A stretch of 64,000 bases of DNA, from contig NC_134682.1 of the NCBI RefSeq assembly GCF_024713945.1, positions 1,798,001-1,862,000 of the forward strand. The letters are read 5' to 3'. The position numbers and the translations under genes are program-made. The notes beneath the pieces were generated by a model, which saw nothing but the letters and a program-made list of their open reading frames with translations, was not told the origin of the DNA and did no database searches. The stretch's first letter is position 1. Every line of letters starts with the position of its first letter. Shown in pieces: positions 34,664 through 49,552 of the stretch. This DNA comes from Dermatophagoides farinae. Lineage: Eukaryota > Arthropoda > Arachnida > Sarcoptiformes > Pyroglyphidae.

Positions 34664-37600
34664 TTGCTTTGGAGGGGGATGATCTTTGAGAATTATTTGT
34701 TTTCCGGTCTGTAATATGATTATCATGTTGTTGAGAAGAGAACATTTTTCACAAATTAGAATATTATATATGAAAATAGTCGTGATTTTTTTTACATTTT
34801 CAAACCAATTTAAAATTGATCTGATTTATTAGATTGGATTAAAAATAAAAACAAACAAACAACAAACAAAAAACAACAACAACAACACATCAAATCACGA
34901 TGGATTACGTTGTGTTTTTTGTTTTGTTCATCTACATAAATTATCGATTTAAATATCAAATTATCACTGGAAAAAATTTTTTTTATCCAGCCCATTCTGA
35001 AGAATCTCGTCATCATCATCATCATCAATCCAGATTGGAGTAAATTGTTGACCCAAAAAAAAAGAAATTTGGAACATTTAAATTTTTTTTTTTTTGAATA
35101 AATAGTCAACTTCAACAACAATGAAATTTTTTTTTTCATTATAAAATCCATGAAAAAATGATGATGATGATCATCATCATCATCATCATAAAAAGATCCA
35201 TTATCACCATTCAATCGATCAATCAATCAATCAATCTGTTAAAAAAAAAGAACAAAGAACAAAAAAAACAACACATAATATCCATATGAATATCTGTGAA
35301 ATTTTTTTTTTCACACAAAAAAAAACACACACACACACACACTAAACGTTTGTCATTGTCAATGTCACATATGATCATCATCATCATCATTATCATTTTA
35401 TCTGTCATAATCTGTAGAGATCATATCATCATCATCATCATCATCATCTTGATGATCTCACAGTGAATGGCTATTTTCTTCTTCATTCGTTTGTATTGTC
35501 CGAATATAATGATGATAATAATAATAATAATAAAAAATCACAATGGGCTTTTGTTGTTGTTGTTGTTGTTTTGTGAGATTTGAATAATAAAAAACAAAAA
35601 CAAAAAAAAAATTTAAATGACCGCTTCAATAGGTCAATCATCAACATTATCATAGTCGAATAATTTTTTTTTGCTTTACTTGCTGTATTTTTTTTTTCTT
35701 CTTCAAATCAATTGTCATCAATCAATCTATAAATCAAATTTTGAAGATGATTTTCGCCTGTTGACAATAGACTTGATTTTTTTTGATTTTTGATTTTTTA
35801 ACTTTTTTTTTTTTGGTTCCTGGTTTCGTTCCATTGTTCATGATCATTATCAATCAATCGTCATTGACCATTGTTTTTTTTTTTATTTTGATTGATTGAT
35901 TCAAATTGTCTAAGTGTCTAATTGTATCAGATATATATATGAATGATGATGCTGTTTGAAACATTTGAGTTTGTGTTTTTTTTTTGCTTTTTTTGCTTCA
36001 AATTCAATTATATTATCATTTATCATTGATCCATGAAGTTTATCTTGTTTTTTTTGGAATGAATTTGGATCATTTGATGTTCAGTGGTTATAATCATCAT
36101 AAATGTGTGTGTGTGTGTGTGTGTGGCTTAATTAGATTATTAATTAAAAAAATTGTTGATTGATTAGATATATAGATAAATGTGTGGTCATGTTTTTATT
36201 TCAAAATCCAAATGCAAAGGGTTTACGATCCAATGGATTGATGAAGAAGAATATGACTGGCTGTCATTCGGAAACGATGAACTGATAATGTTTATTTCAT
36301 TTGCACATGAAATATTAATGTTTTTTATGGCAGGGTCAATTATCATTCATATTGAAGGTCAATGATAATTTTATGTTGTAATGGAAAATTTTTCTCTCAC
36401 ACATCTCTATGGAAAATCCAAAAAAAACGAAACGAACGAAAAAAAATTCCATCACTAATGACTGGTGGTCATGACAATAAATCCAAAAAAAATTTTTTTT
36501 TTCGAATGAAAAAAACAATGAAATTTTTTTTTGTTTTGTTTTGTTTGAAAATCAAAATTTTTATCCGATGACAATGATGATGATCATCATCATTCATAAT
36601 TGATTGGACAGCCATAGTAAAGCGAAAAAAATTTTTTTTTTTTTTTGATCCTGGGATTGTCGTTTTTGTTCCACATTTGAAAAGTTTTTGACCACATACA
36701 GTGCAGTGGCCCAGCCATTATGGATTTTGTCACACCCGTATACACAAAACATAATGATTGATCATGATCATAACGGTATTTTTTCAAAAAATAAAAAAAA
36801 AAAAATGATGGCCTCTATATAGTTTTAACCCTTAATACACGAAATAGTAATGGTTTAAGGTAAGTAGTAAGTATATTTCCAGTGAAAAATAAAAAACAAA
36901 AGTGCAATGGATTAAAACTTTCGATGTCCAAGCCCCAGTCAGGTAGCACATATGAGATTGTGAAGAACAAAAGTTGATGAAACAACAAAATGATAACAAT
37001 TTTATCATTGAATAATAAAAGTGAATGAAGATCTATTTTCTATAAAACAAGAACAAACCATGTGTGTGTGTATGTGTGTGTAAGTGAGCATGGTCTTTGA
37101 AATGAGTAATTTTTTTTTTGCATCATCGTTTATTTGCGGAAGTAATTTTGATCATCCATTTTTCAATGTGTATATGGCTGCCGTTTTGGATCGTTTTCTT
37201 TTGTTTTTGTTTTTATTTATTTATTTCACAACCTCTGTTCACATTTGATTCAATTCAATTCATTTTTAGTCTAGTGTTTTTTTTGTTTTGTTTTGTTTTT
37301 GTTTTTCGGTTAGTTTCGACTAACTTGTGTGTGTGTGTGTGTGAGTGTTTTGTTTAGTTTTTCATTCAATAAAATCAAGGGAGAGAGAGAGAGAAATTAA
37401 AGAAAAAAAAATAAAATTAATTTTCAATGAAATTTTGGACCGGTTTTTTCTTTCTTGTTGTTGATTGTACAGAAAATCTTCCCGCACCGATTATTAATGG
37501 TGTCCGGTAATGTGTGTGTGTGTGTGTGTGTGTGTGTATTTGCCACAAATTGATTTGCAATCAATGCAATTGATTGATAATGATAATGATGATGATATCA

Positions 37601-39004
37601 TTTATTATTTTTTTTTTTTTTTGAATTCAAAACAAAATGCAAACAATTTCCCGATCATCCTCTATATATATATTACCAATTCATCATTTATATATGTATA
37701 ATAAAGTTTCACATTATTTTATAAATTGAGATACATTTCCATTATTATTATTGTTATAATATAACAATATCAATGTTGAGAAGATGAAAAGAAGATGTTT
37801 ACTTCCTTTTGATTTAATTTGCATTATTATTATTATTATTATTATGTAATCGATCGATCGATCAATCAATTTTGTTGGTCAATCGATCCAATTGATGATC
37901 ACATTACATGTGATTTGATTAAACACACACAATAAGATGGCAATTAAATTATGACAGAAAAAAAATCCAAAAAAACAAAAATTTTTTTTCCACAAAATGA
38001 CAATTTTGTTTGACATTTTAGTTACATTGTTACTGAGTTTAGAGTTTCTGTCTACATCTGTCTGTCTTGTTGTATTGGATAAACTGATTTTTTTTTATTA
38101 TTATTTCGTTGTTGTTGATAATGACACGAATTTATTTTTTTTTCTCTGTACAAAAAAACCTTATTATATAATGTATATATGGCCCAAAAATATCAAGATT
38201 TAGGATTTTTTTTGATCTAAATCTAAATTGGTGGTGATGGTGGTGGCCAATTTCCCTTGAATTTTACGTCCTTTTGAACTTTTTTTTCCCTTTTATTTCA
38301 TTCATTTTTTTTTCTGAAACAAACAAAATTATAGAGTACATTTTTGTTGTTGTTTTTTTTTTATTTGTCAAGACAAGCAAATTATGACACATTTGAAATG
38401 CATCCAACCTGTTGATTTTTGTCTTTTTGTTTTCGTTTTTTTTTTTTGAATCTTAATTTTTTTCACCGAAAAAAACCACACAATCAAAACATCATTTTTA
38501 AAGTCAATTTCAACATTGTGATGAGAATCACTGTTCGGTTAATTTACAGTTTAAAATTTAAATATTTTTTTTTTTGCATAAAAAATTGATGATAATATTC
38601 AACATGTGAATGTAAATCATCATTTTTCGGTTAATCATCTAATTATGTGCACATTAAATGTTCAAAAAAAAAGTTTTTGATGTATGGATCACCATTACAT
38701 CGTTGTTGTTGTTGTTGCTTCGCAGTTGTATCCATATGATTCAATTACAAAGATATATTATCCATTGTGAATATAAAACACAAAACAAAAAAAAAATTGA
38801 CATCAATATGAACAGCACATTTAACCGGTAGTGAATATTGTGTTGTTGTTGTTGTTGTTAGTGGCCGTAAATTTTTTTGTTGTTGTTGTTGTTGTACCAA
38901 GATTAGAGATCATTGTTAGAAGATGTTCATTTTTTTTTTTGATAATAATGATGATGATTAGTTCTTAGTAGATACATTGTATTGCATCCTTGATCGTGCT
39001 TAGT

Positions 39005-39039
<35 letters not shown>

Positions 39040-42000
39040 AATAATAATAATAATGATGATGATGATGACCGATACACGTGCAAACACGTGTCTTTAGCAC
39101 TTTTGTTGTTCTTCTTTTTTTTCTCCCCATTATGTTAAAGAAAAACCATTTAATAAATGGTCAAATGTTGTAGTTTTGTTTGTTACAATGTTCAACTTGA
39201 AACAATAAGAATCCACCGCCTCCGCCCCCCCAAAAAAAGCTTGACAGTTTGATGATATTTTCAACAAAAGAAAAAAAAATCAAATGACTTATTGAATTCT
39301 TGAATAAATCTAATCATAGACGAAAAAAAAAACAATTCATCCATTCATTAATATCAATCCAGATTCGATTGATTACGGAAGTTTATCATGTCTGTCTGTC
39401 TGTTGTTTCTAATGATGTAATACAATAAATATTTAGCTCATCATAATCATAAGTTTTCCAGCTCATTGATTTGCAAACAAAAACAGCACACAAATGCAAC
39501 ACAATGCTATTTCCGATTTGAATTAATAATCTAGAGAGAAATTGCACTTACAATAATCAAAAACACGATCGTAAAGATAATCATCAATCGATTGGTTTAA
39601 TCATTGATTGAATGATTTAATTATAATAATAATAATACTTGGATTGTCAAAGTTTTATGCTTTCATGCAGATTTCCTAAATCGTCATATTGTTGACAAAC
39701 AAACAAACAAACAAAAAATTATTGATCAGGATCGATTAATAATTTTTTTGTTTCTTCTTAGTTGGTTGTTAATTGTTAAAGTAGAAACCCTGAAACGAAA
39801 TTTTTCCATTATTATTGTCAATCAATTAAATTGGATCAAATCGAACCTTATTCAGGGCTTGAAAAAAAAGTCAGATTAAAAATCCAAAAAAAACACAGTG
39901 ATGATAATAGCGTTTCTTACAGCCATCATTTTTTTTTCGTTTCCTTAATCAAGTTGTCACATAATTATCATCATAAACAGACAGATGAATACAATTTATT
40001 CGCCGAAAAAAAAATCAAAATCGATTATCGTCAATTCAATTTAATGATTGTCCATTAGTCCACACAAGTGTTTCCATTTTCATCATCGAAATCATTTTGG
40101 TTGTGTTGGATTTTGTTTTCAATTTTCTTTTTCTTTTTTTTTCCCCATCAATCAAATCTATCGAACGTGTGAATACAATTTGAATTTAATAGATAAAAAT
40201 AATCAACAAAAAAAAGCAATAATTTCCAATCACACCAGTTTCAATCGAATTCAAATTGATTTATTGCCTCAAGGTCTTTAATGATGATGATGATGATGAT
40301 GACGATGGGACCAGGCTCTAAATTGTTGTTGATAATGGATCAAAAGGATTGAATTGTTACAATCATCATTAAATTTAATCAATGATGATACTATTTAAAT
40401 AATATGGATCGATTTTATTTATATTTGATATAAGGAAGATAGATTTGATTCGAAAAATTAAATAGAAACAATCTGGGCTATTTTCACACAACTGGTTTGA
40501 CTCAATGGTAATATTTTTGCTTTGTTTTGTTTTTGCTTCTGGACTTTAAACAAAAAAACAACAAATCAATAAAGAAAATCAGAAGCACCCAATAATGATA
40601 ATAATAAAAAAATTTATACAACATTTTTTCGGGTAAGGTAATCATGATATACCGGAAGCTTCTGGAAATTTTCGTTTTCAATGATTAATTTCTTTTTGTT
40701 TTCATCATATTGATGAATGATAATAATACTAAAAACATTTCCGGAATATTTATTATCAGTAAGTTGTTGTTGGTGACCCAAAGCCAAGTTCATCATCATC
40801 TTCATCGATGTTATGATGATGTAATAATTGAATGATTATCGATCGAAAAAAAAGTGGACGATGAAAAAAAAACTGTGGCCAATTCGTGATGAATGTGTGT
40901 GTGTGTGTGTGTGTGTGTGCAGCAACAACAATCCATTTCAATTGATTTTTTTTATATGGGATGGTCAGATCATGTTTTTTTTCGTTCATTTCAATGTAGG
41001 ATGTGATACATTGGACATTCACTTTTTCGTTCCAAATGCTACTGTTTTTTTTTTATTTTGCCGATTGATCGAATCAAAATCCAGATTTTTTCAATATTGA
41101 AGCCATTGATTTTTTTTTTTTTTTTTTTTTTTGGTTTTTTTTTGGGTGTAGCAATTTCAGATGATTTGTTTGTCCGCACAAGACAGAAAACTTGTTTGCA
41201 ATTAATTTTCATTTTCATTTTCATTTTTTTTTTTATTTCACCGATATTAATCTTTCCATTTTTTTTACCATTTGGATTTTCTTGATTTCTTACAAATCAA
41301 TTTGATCAATAACGGATGTTGATAATCTGATTATATATATAAAAAAGTGAGGAAAAATTTGTGCGCTTAGGTGATGAAAAAAAAATCGAAGAAGAAATTT
41401 TAAATCACGAATAAACTTGCGAATATAATAAGCTGATCCATTGGCCATATTCATTGTTTATTGATTCGATTTTTGTTTTCTGTTGATCAAATGTTGACAC
41501 ATTTGATGTATTGGATGAACAACAAACAACGATAATCGTGATATAGAAAAAAAAATCTTTGATGCCATCAGATTTTGGTCAAAATATCAACATTATGTCT
41601 CCATGTTTTCGTCATTAATAAGATTTTATGATAATGATGATGATGATGATGAAAATCAAGTAAACAAAAAAAAACAAGCCATGGTACAGCATTTTTAATC
41701 AAATCAATTTTCAATTTATTGATTGTTTCATCATTATCATAATGGCAACGATGAACTTTGAATGTATGAACTGAGAGAGCGAAAAAAAAATTAATTTTAA
41801 TGATGATGATTTTTATTTCACGAAAAAAAAATCCTAGGCTGAGCGATGGATTTGATTGTGGTTTTTTTTTGGCTGGTCACAGAGTTGACACCAGTAGTTT
41901 GTCATTTTTGCATTAATCCATGATCCAGGTCTTGTTTTGTTTTGTTTTTTTTTTTTTCGTTAATTGAAAATTTAGAAATGAAATGATTTTTTTTTGTTTG

Positions 42001-42503
42001 TTTGTCCAGTCCAGTCTTATCTTGAAATTTTGAAGAAAAAGATAAAAAAAAATTGCAAAGATGACAGGTTAATACTGTAATAATGTGACCTTAACCTGAA
42101 ATAGGATTTTTTTCAATCAGACGACAAACTTTGAAATCAAAGTTTTTTTTTACTGAAGAAGAAGAAGAGAAAATGACTGATTGTCTGATTTGATGATTAA
42201 TTTGAAAATTTTTTTTTCGGGATTTTCTTCAGATCTTGATGATGATGATGATGATGGTGGTAAATTTGTACCCAGAAATGATGTTGTTCCAAGAAAATGA
42301 ATTTATCCAAAAATAGCCGCCGCCAGATTATTGCTTCCTGATTCGATTTCTGAATTTTTTTTTTTTGGTTTCATTTAATTAGTGAATTTATTATTAATTT
42401 CAACAACAATTTAAATTTGTCAATTTAAAATTTTAAACGTTCAATCTCGAATCGAATGAATTGTTTTATTTGATGTTCGAAATTTTTTTAGTGAGCAAAA
42501 AAA

Positions 42504-43733
42504 ATGAAACCAAAACAACGACCTCGTAGTAAAAGACATTCATCATCATCATCATCATCGTCGTCATCGTCATCATCATCATCATCGACAACAACAACAA
42601 TAATGTCGCCTAGAAAAGTGCAATTACAAGAACCAAATTTTGATTATCTATATGAATATTATAAAAAATATAATAAAAATACTAGACAAGCAGTAGCCAT
42701 TAATAATAATAATTATAATAATTATAATGATAAAAATAATAATCCAAAATCACCAGCAACAAAACAATCAGAATCAGAATCATTGATTGGAAAATATATT
42801 GGAAATTCTAATTATATGGTTGTAAAATATCTTGGCGGTGGTTCATTTGGTAATCTTTATTTGGGACAACATAGAGAACAACGTTCAACGGTTGCCATTA
42901 AAATTGAAAAAGGTGATTGTGATAAGCCACAATTGTTTCTGGAATATCGTTTCTATAAAAAATTATCAAACATAATTCGTGGTGTACCGAAAATCTATAC
43001 ATTTGGCCCAATCGATGATGGCCGTTGGAATGCATTAGTGATGGAATTGTTGGGTCCAAGTTTAGAGAAAATGTTTGAAAATTGTGGTGGCCGTTTTTCG
43101 TTACGTACAGTTATACAATTGACCATACAGATGATACATTTATTTCGTAATATACATGAATCCGGTATATTATATCGTGATACGAAACCGGCAAATTTTT
43201 TACTTGGACAACCAAATTCAGGAAAATGGTGGCTAGTACATGTTGTTGATCTTGGTTTCTGCAAAGAATGGCGTCGTGAAGATGGATCACATATTATTTA
43301 TCAAGAGAATAAACCATTTACCGGTACTGTACGTTATATGAGTATTAATAATAATTTTGGCCGTGAACAATCACGTCGTGATGATCTTGAAGCATTGGTC
43401 TATATGTTAATATATTTTTATAAAGGACGATTACCATGGCAAGGTATTGTTGCAAATTCAATTATTGAACGTTATCGTTTAATTGCACAATGTAAAATGA
43501 ATACACCAATAACAACATTATGTTCGGATATGCCAGAAGAATTTACATTATTATTACAATCAATACGTTCATTACATTTTGAAGAAAGACCAAGTTATAG
43601 TGGATTATTGACACCATTTTTCCAATTATTAGCACGTGATTTTGCATTAGAAATGAATGATCGTGTTTATGATTGGACAATGTCACAGGAAATTAAATCA
43701 CCAATTTTACGTTTTATGCAACAAAAACAACAA

Positions 43734-43764
<31 letters not shown>

Positions 43765-44219
43765 AACAACAACGACAACAATCACCATATGATAATATAG
43801 AACAATCAGTATCATATTCGACAACAAAAACAACAACAGCAACAACAATGAAAAATATACGTAGAAAATCAATAAAAACAATGAAAACAATGTCACCAAG
43901 TAATAGAATGAAATTGGTAAATACAAAATTTAGTAATAATAATGATAATGATGATGATAATAATGTTGTTGGTGGTTGTATTGATAATGATCAAAATCTA
44001 ATCGATAAACAATCATTCATATCATCATCATCACCACCAACATTACCACAACCATTATCATTGAATCCAAATGAATATACGGCAATCATACGTAATAATA
44101 ATAATAATAATGATGATAATAATAATAATAATCAGATGGATCAAACAACAACGGAAAAATCATCATCATCATCATCAAATTCATCATCGGCTATACATAG
44201 AAAATTCTACGATTCATAA
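42504..44219 (+). CDS. Casein kinase 1 family protein kinase, CK1-gamma-like, intronless
   Basis: A single open frame of 571 residues. A Ser-rich basic N-terminus precedes the kinase domain at about residues 94-390: glycine loop GGGSFG at 111, catalytic lysine in VAIKIEKG (K133), LEYRFYKKL, MELLGPSLE, catalytic loop YRDTKPANFL (D226), metal-binding D249-L-G in place of DFG, and the CK1 signature TGTVRYMSINNNFGREQSRRDDLEAL. LPWQG follows. YRD and the EQSRRDDLE block are typical of CK1, and the FYK/LLGPSLE wording is nearest the gamma group. K133, D226 and D249 are all present, so activity is expected, but E-to-A in KPEN and F-to-L in DFG mark it as divergent. The C-terminus is low complexity: polyQ (about 410-430), Asn/Asp runs and a Ser-rich end. 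No Cys-rich lipidation tail is seen. Absence of introns suggests a retrocopy or lineage-specific paralogue. Confidence 0.88.
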
Positions 44220-45469
44220 TCATAAAACAAACAACACACCCCTTCCTTACACAGCAGTTGCACACCTTACACACACACACACACACAGACCAAACTTTTT
44301 TTTAAAAAATAAAATTTTTGAAATAATTATGATAAATGAATGAGTGGGGAATAATAAAGGTTCGGGGTGAATAATTATCACCATTTAAAACCGGATGTGT
44401 GGACAACATATACAAATTTTAATCATTAAAAAAATGTTCCTGGATCACCCATCCCATCATCATCATCATCATCATCATAATATTATGGTCAAATAGATTT
44501 CTTTCTGTATCGTTTGGCTATTTTTAGGGTTTTTAGAGAAAATAAAAAAAATGATTCGATATCCGATGATTTTTTTTTATATATTTCGATTTTCAAGCCA
44601 CTAGCCCGGCGACTTTGTAAAATGACCACCATATGAGCCAATCAGCCATAATCATGAAATGAATTATCCAAAATTAGAAATGAAATTTTTTTTTCTGAAA
44701 ATTACAGAAAAAAAACACACAAAAATTTCGTTTAATGATGATGATTATGGTGTGGAGAAGAAGAAAAAAAAGTTCATTTCAATCCAGATTAAATCCAATG
44801 GTGTTTTTTTTTGGATTGGATCATCATCATCATCATCATCTTGAAGCAATTTGAAAGCGTTTAAATTTAGTAGGTAGCCAGAAACAAAAATGAAGCAATA
44901 GCAATGGAAATAATTTACACCATTTTTTGGTGATGATGATGATGATCGACCAAAACCGAAAATCGAATGCGGAAAATAGTTTACCACCAAACAAGATCGT
45001 TCAGTTCATTATTATCTATAATTATATGTATCAGATTCGAAACGATTTTTTTTCTTTCTTTCTTTCTTTCTTTCGCAAAAAATTTCAAACATTTTTGTCA
45101 CTAAAATTCAGATTTTGTCTCGTGACACACACACACAGTTAGACTCAGAATTATATTTCTACATCAGTTTCATTCATAGACGATGTGATCGTCATAATAA
45201 TAATAATTCGATTTATTATTTCGATTCAATAAATCGAATCAAATCAATTAAATTAATTATTTGTTGAAAAAAACACACAATTCAATACCATTTAAAATGG
45301 AAAATATTCTATCGTTTGCAATTCATTCGAATTCGGTTGTTTGTTTATTCTGTTTTTTGTGATATATATTCCTATTATATTGTGACTGTTCAATTTTATA
45401 TTTCTTTCGCATTTGTTTTTTTTTTGCTGTGACTGTTCTCCCGAAAACTTATTGTATTTGCCACACACA
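44220..45469. other. Intergenic between CK1-like kinase and small membrane protein
   Basis: AT-rich with a (CA)n tract near 44270-44286, (ATC)n runs and poly-A/T. No supported gene. Includes the kinase 3' flank and the 5' flank of the next gene. Confidence 0.4.
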
Positions 45470-46021
45470 ATGATACTGGAATCTGCCGAAGATATGACCA
45501 ATAGTACGGAAAATGAAATGATGAACAATTCAAGTACAATATCATCGTTTACATTTGAAAATGAAATATCGGAAACTTTCACCGATGGTGGTGGCAGTGG
45601 CGGTGGCGGTGGTATTGATGGTGGTGTTGATGCTGGTGCTGGCCAGAACGATGGTTCATCAATCGATTTTAGAATGATTAGTGCTATCATTACTATTGTT
45701 GCACTGTTAATCATTGGTGGTTGGGCATTAAAATCTCGTTTTTCAAAAAAACGAAAATCTCCCGGTTCATCAAAACCACCAGCTTCTGGATTAGATAATC
45801 AAAAAACTGGTAAATTTATATCCAAAACAGAAAATGTACAATCATCATCAACTGCATCAGCAACAAGATCGATTACACCAACAGTAGTAACAACTGGTGG
45901 TAGTAGTGATGGTGGTGGTGGTGGTGGTAGTACTGCAGTAACGGTTACACCTAAACAGGAAGGATTTACTGCAGCCGTTGGTGAAGGTATTACTGTTACG
46001 GTAAAACAGATAACGAATTAG
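45470..46021 (+). CDS. Small single-pass membrane protein, unknown function
   Basis: 183 residues from the ATG at 45470; the frame is open back to 45413, but those codons are T-rich and UTR-like. Seen: an acidic N-terminal part with two N-glycosylation sequons (NST, NSS); a Gly-rich stretch (GGGSGGGGGIDGG); one transmembrane helix (MISAIITIVALLIIGGWAL); a strongly basic stop-transfer sequence (KSRFSKKRKS); then a Ser/Thr/Pro/Gly-rich tail ending in alternating V/T residues. The pattern predicts type I or III topology with the N-terminus outside and the tail in the cytosol. I do not recognise a family. The gene appears intronless. Composition is less low-complexity than other short frames here, which is why I keep it. 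Confidence 0.55.
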   Translation: MILESAEDMTNSTENEMMNNSSTISSFTFENEISETFTDGGGSGGGGGIDGGVDAGAGQNDGSSIDFRMISAIITIVALLIIGGWALKSRFSKKRKSPGSSKPPASGLDNQKTGKFISKTENVQSSSTASATRSITPTVVTTGGSSDGGGGGGSTAVTVTPKQEGFTAAVGEGITVTVKQITN

Positions 46022-46395
46022 TCTTATATATGGGGGATGGCATTCAACAACAGACATCATCAAAGACACCTACACACACACACACACATGCACATACACA
46101 CCCATTATACAAAAAAGCGTATTTTTCTTTACCATTTTCCCTTGGATGTCGCCGTGGCCATTGCCCCAAAAATGATGATTACATTAAAAAATTTTTTTCC
46201 TCCATTTTTCATTGTTATTAATTTATTTTCTCATGTGTTTTTTTTCAGTATTTCCGGGCAAAGAGAGAGAGAGCGATATAGATTAGAAATGTGAAAAAAA
46301 TTGATAATAATCAGTTTTTTATCAATCAATTATCATCAAATCTTATCTCGATATATTGACTATTGGATTTGAAAATTATCAATCAATAAATGTGT

Positions 46396-46440
<45 letters not shown>

Positions 46441-46812
46441 TCCTTGTTGTTTCAAAAGTCATATATCCGAAACAAAAAAAAATTGTCTTGATCCAGTTTT
46501 TTTTTATTTATTATCCTGTTCTTGTTATTTGTTGATTGTTGAATTTGAATTTGAATAATAATGGTCAAATAGTCAAAATTATTCGGATTATAGATATATG
46601 AAATGAAATGATGGTAGTAAATATGTTAATCCAATGAAAATGGTGCGAATCATAACAATAAGATTATGATGATGATTACTACACAAACACAGATTTTTTT
46701 TGATTACATTTCAATCAAACACTGTGTTATCATTATATGATTCATACATTTTCATATATCGATTATTATTCAATATGAATCCGGATGCAAATTTGAATGA
46801 AAATAATCAGTT

Positions 46813-46844
<32 letters not shown>

Positions 46845-49552
46845 ACAACAACAATGCAAAAATAACATGATTATTCTCATTGCAATAAAAAAAAAAAAAA
46901 ATACCGGTAGATAGATTTGTTATTACACAAACACGTGATTGACATTAACATGATCATCATCATTGGTAATCCCGGTTATTAGATAATAATAATGTTATAT
47001 CTATGTATATTGTGTAATAACTTAATTTAGAATGTCGAAAAAAACAACAACAACAACAACGACATCAACATTTGAATTTGATGGTTTTCCGGTTTTGAAT
47101 CAATGATTTTTTGTCGTTTTTTTTTATTTCTGCAACATAACAAATAATAATAATAATATATGTTGATCGCGATAATCCAGTATAAATATTGAATCGAATC
47201 GATTTGTTGCGGTATTGAAATTGCCCCGAAGAAAAGGAAAAAAAAATGCAAAAAAAAAATGCCACAGTTTTTTTTGCATCCCTTTTTTCATTTTGTTATG
47301 TTGTCCGAGCTTTTTTGTAATGGATCCATCAATCAAAACAACAAAAAAAAACATTCAAATGGAACATTCAAACATTTTAGTTTGTCGACAACAATACAAT
47401 GAATCAATTTTCTCATTATCATCATCATCATCATCATAGTGATTATGGTGTAATTAATAATCCACAAAAACCAACAACAACAACAACAACAACAAGAATT
47501 TAAATCATCGAGTTCATCAGTAGGATATCATGTTTCATTTGACACATGAAATATGCATACAAATCATTACACACACACAAACGGTCATCATTGCTGCTGC
47601 TGCTGTTCATTTGCAAGTGCCTGGACGTGATTCATAATTAATTTTTTTGTTTTCCATCATTTATTATTCATAATATAAAATGATGATGATGACAAGAACT
47701 AATCGTTTTGGATTCTTTCTTGAAAGTTATACGATAAACTGTCTGTACTGTCTGTGTGTGTGTAATAAATGTTTTGACATGAATTAAATGTCAAAAGTGT
47801 CACAAATGTGTGTGTGTGTGTGTGATATACAGCGTGTTGAATTATCTTTCAAGATGATGATGATGATGATCATGGATTAAGAAGAAGCAAAAAAAAAAAT
47901 TAAATTTTCGAGGTCAATTTGTAAAAAAAAAGAAAAAAAAAATTTCTTGAATATTTTTTTTTTCATTTTGACATTAAAATTGAATTGTCCCCATCTGTAT
48001 TTTTTTTTTTTTATTTCAACATTTTTGCCTTGAACATCATTTCATGATAATAGATAACTGTATGATGTGTTAATGAAAATTGTTGTAGAAAAAAAATAAT
48101 GGTTTTTTCTTCACTGTTTCTCACTGTTATTAACTTTTTTGTTTTGATTTCTACGAACGAAAAAAAAAGTGTCATTTAAAAGCGGGCAAAAAAAACTGTC
48201 ATAGAAATATGAAACAAAAGTCAAAAAAAAATATTCGTGTCAATTCAGTTCATTTATTTGGGTGATATATTATCATATATTGGCTATATAGATCAATATC
48301 ATCATCATGGATTCCAAGAAAAAAAAACGAATGGATGGATGAATGAATGAATGAATGAAAAATAAATAAATAAATAAATCTAATCCATTAGCATAAATCA
48401 GCATAAGATATGTAACAATGTTATTTCGATTAATTCGATTCCAATAGGAAAATAAAGAAAAAAAAGCACACACACACACAAAATTACAATGAAGAGAAAG
48501 AAAAAAAAACAATGGATCAGATTAGATTAGATTCAATCGATTCAATATTGATGGATGGCCTGTTATTATTGTTGCTGTTGTTGTTGTTTTGTATGTAATA
48601 ATTTTTTTTTTTTTTTTTTTTTTGATGAAAAGAGGCGCCAAAGGATGTTTACAAGAAAAAAAAATCAAATGAAAATTTGAAACGATTCATAGCCTTAAGT
48701 GTTTGTAATCAACGTGTGGTAGGCAGTGATCAACAAATGAGCCATGTCAATGATGATGATGATGATGATGATAATTATCGTGCCAAAGATATCCGTATGT
48801 ATACATGATCACGATGTGTTTTAATCCAACAACGGAAAGAAATGTTTCCCTCTCTCTATATAGAGAAAAAAACCGTTGGCTATATCAGTATCGGTAATAA
48901 GAAAAAAAAAATTTTTTTTTTCTTCCATATTTTAATTATTATTGACCGATCGATGTGAGATCCAAAAATCTATCCATTCAATTTTGAGCTAGCCTCCTCT
49001 TCCGCTTTATGTATGATGATCATATCAGATTGAATATGGATTGTACAATTTTTTTTTTTGCTAATGAAACTTGATGAACTCACTAGTGGATGGTGTGGTT
49101 TTGTCGCCTAAATCTTGACTGTTCTCTCAAATCGGGATATTTTTTTTTCTTTTCCTTTTTTGTTTTGTTTTGTTTTTGTTTTTGTATCTCTTTCTCTATG
49201 ATGATGGCTGCAGCACGCGTTTTTTTTGTTGATGATATGAACTCTGTTCAACTTATTTCTAGTTTGGTTTTTTCTATTCATTCATTCATTCATCTATTTT
49301 TCGGATCATTTTGGAACCATTATGGAACGGTTTTTTTTCCTCTGTATAAGCAAAGAGTCAATGGCTGTAACTGATGGAGAGATATTTATTTGTGTGTGTC
49401 TAAATTGCTCTCTTTTTTTTCCCTTCCAATATTCATTATTTGATTCATTATTTATCATTCTTATTTTTGTGCACTCTTTGGATCATGTTTTCCATGCTAG
49501 TGACAAACAATCTTCACAATTGATGATGATCAACATCATCAAGGATCTCTGG
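46022..49552. other. Intergenic, 3.5 kb, no supported gene
   Basis: Simple repeats dominate: a (GT)20 tract at 46399-46438, (CAA)n near 46812-46854, GAT runs, and poly-A/T of up to 23 bp near 48601. Short frames at 49090-49374 and 49322-49585 are Phe/Ser-rich, with no motif. Confidence 0.45.
46399..46438. repeat. (GT)20 microsatellite
   Basis: Uninterrupted GT tract of about 40 bp in intergenic sequence. Confidence 0.95.

Noticed and set aside
36820-36960. TTTTAACCCTTAATAC region as a possible second piggyBac end
   Set aside because: Lacks the CCCTAGAAAG repeat, and no matching inverted end was found within several kb.
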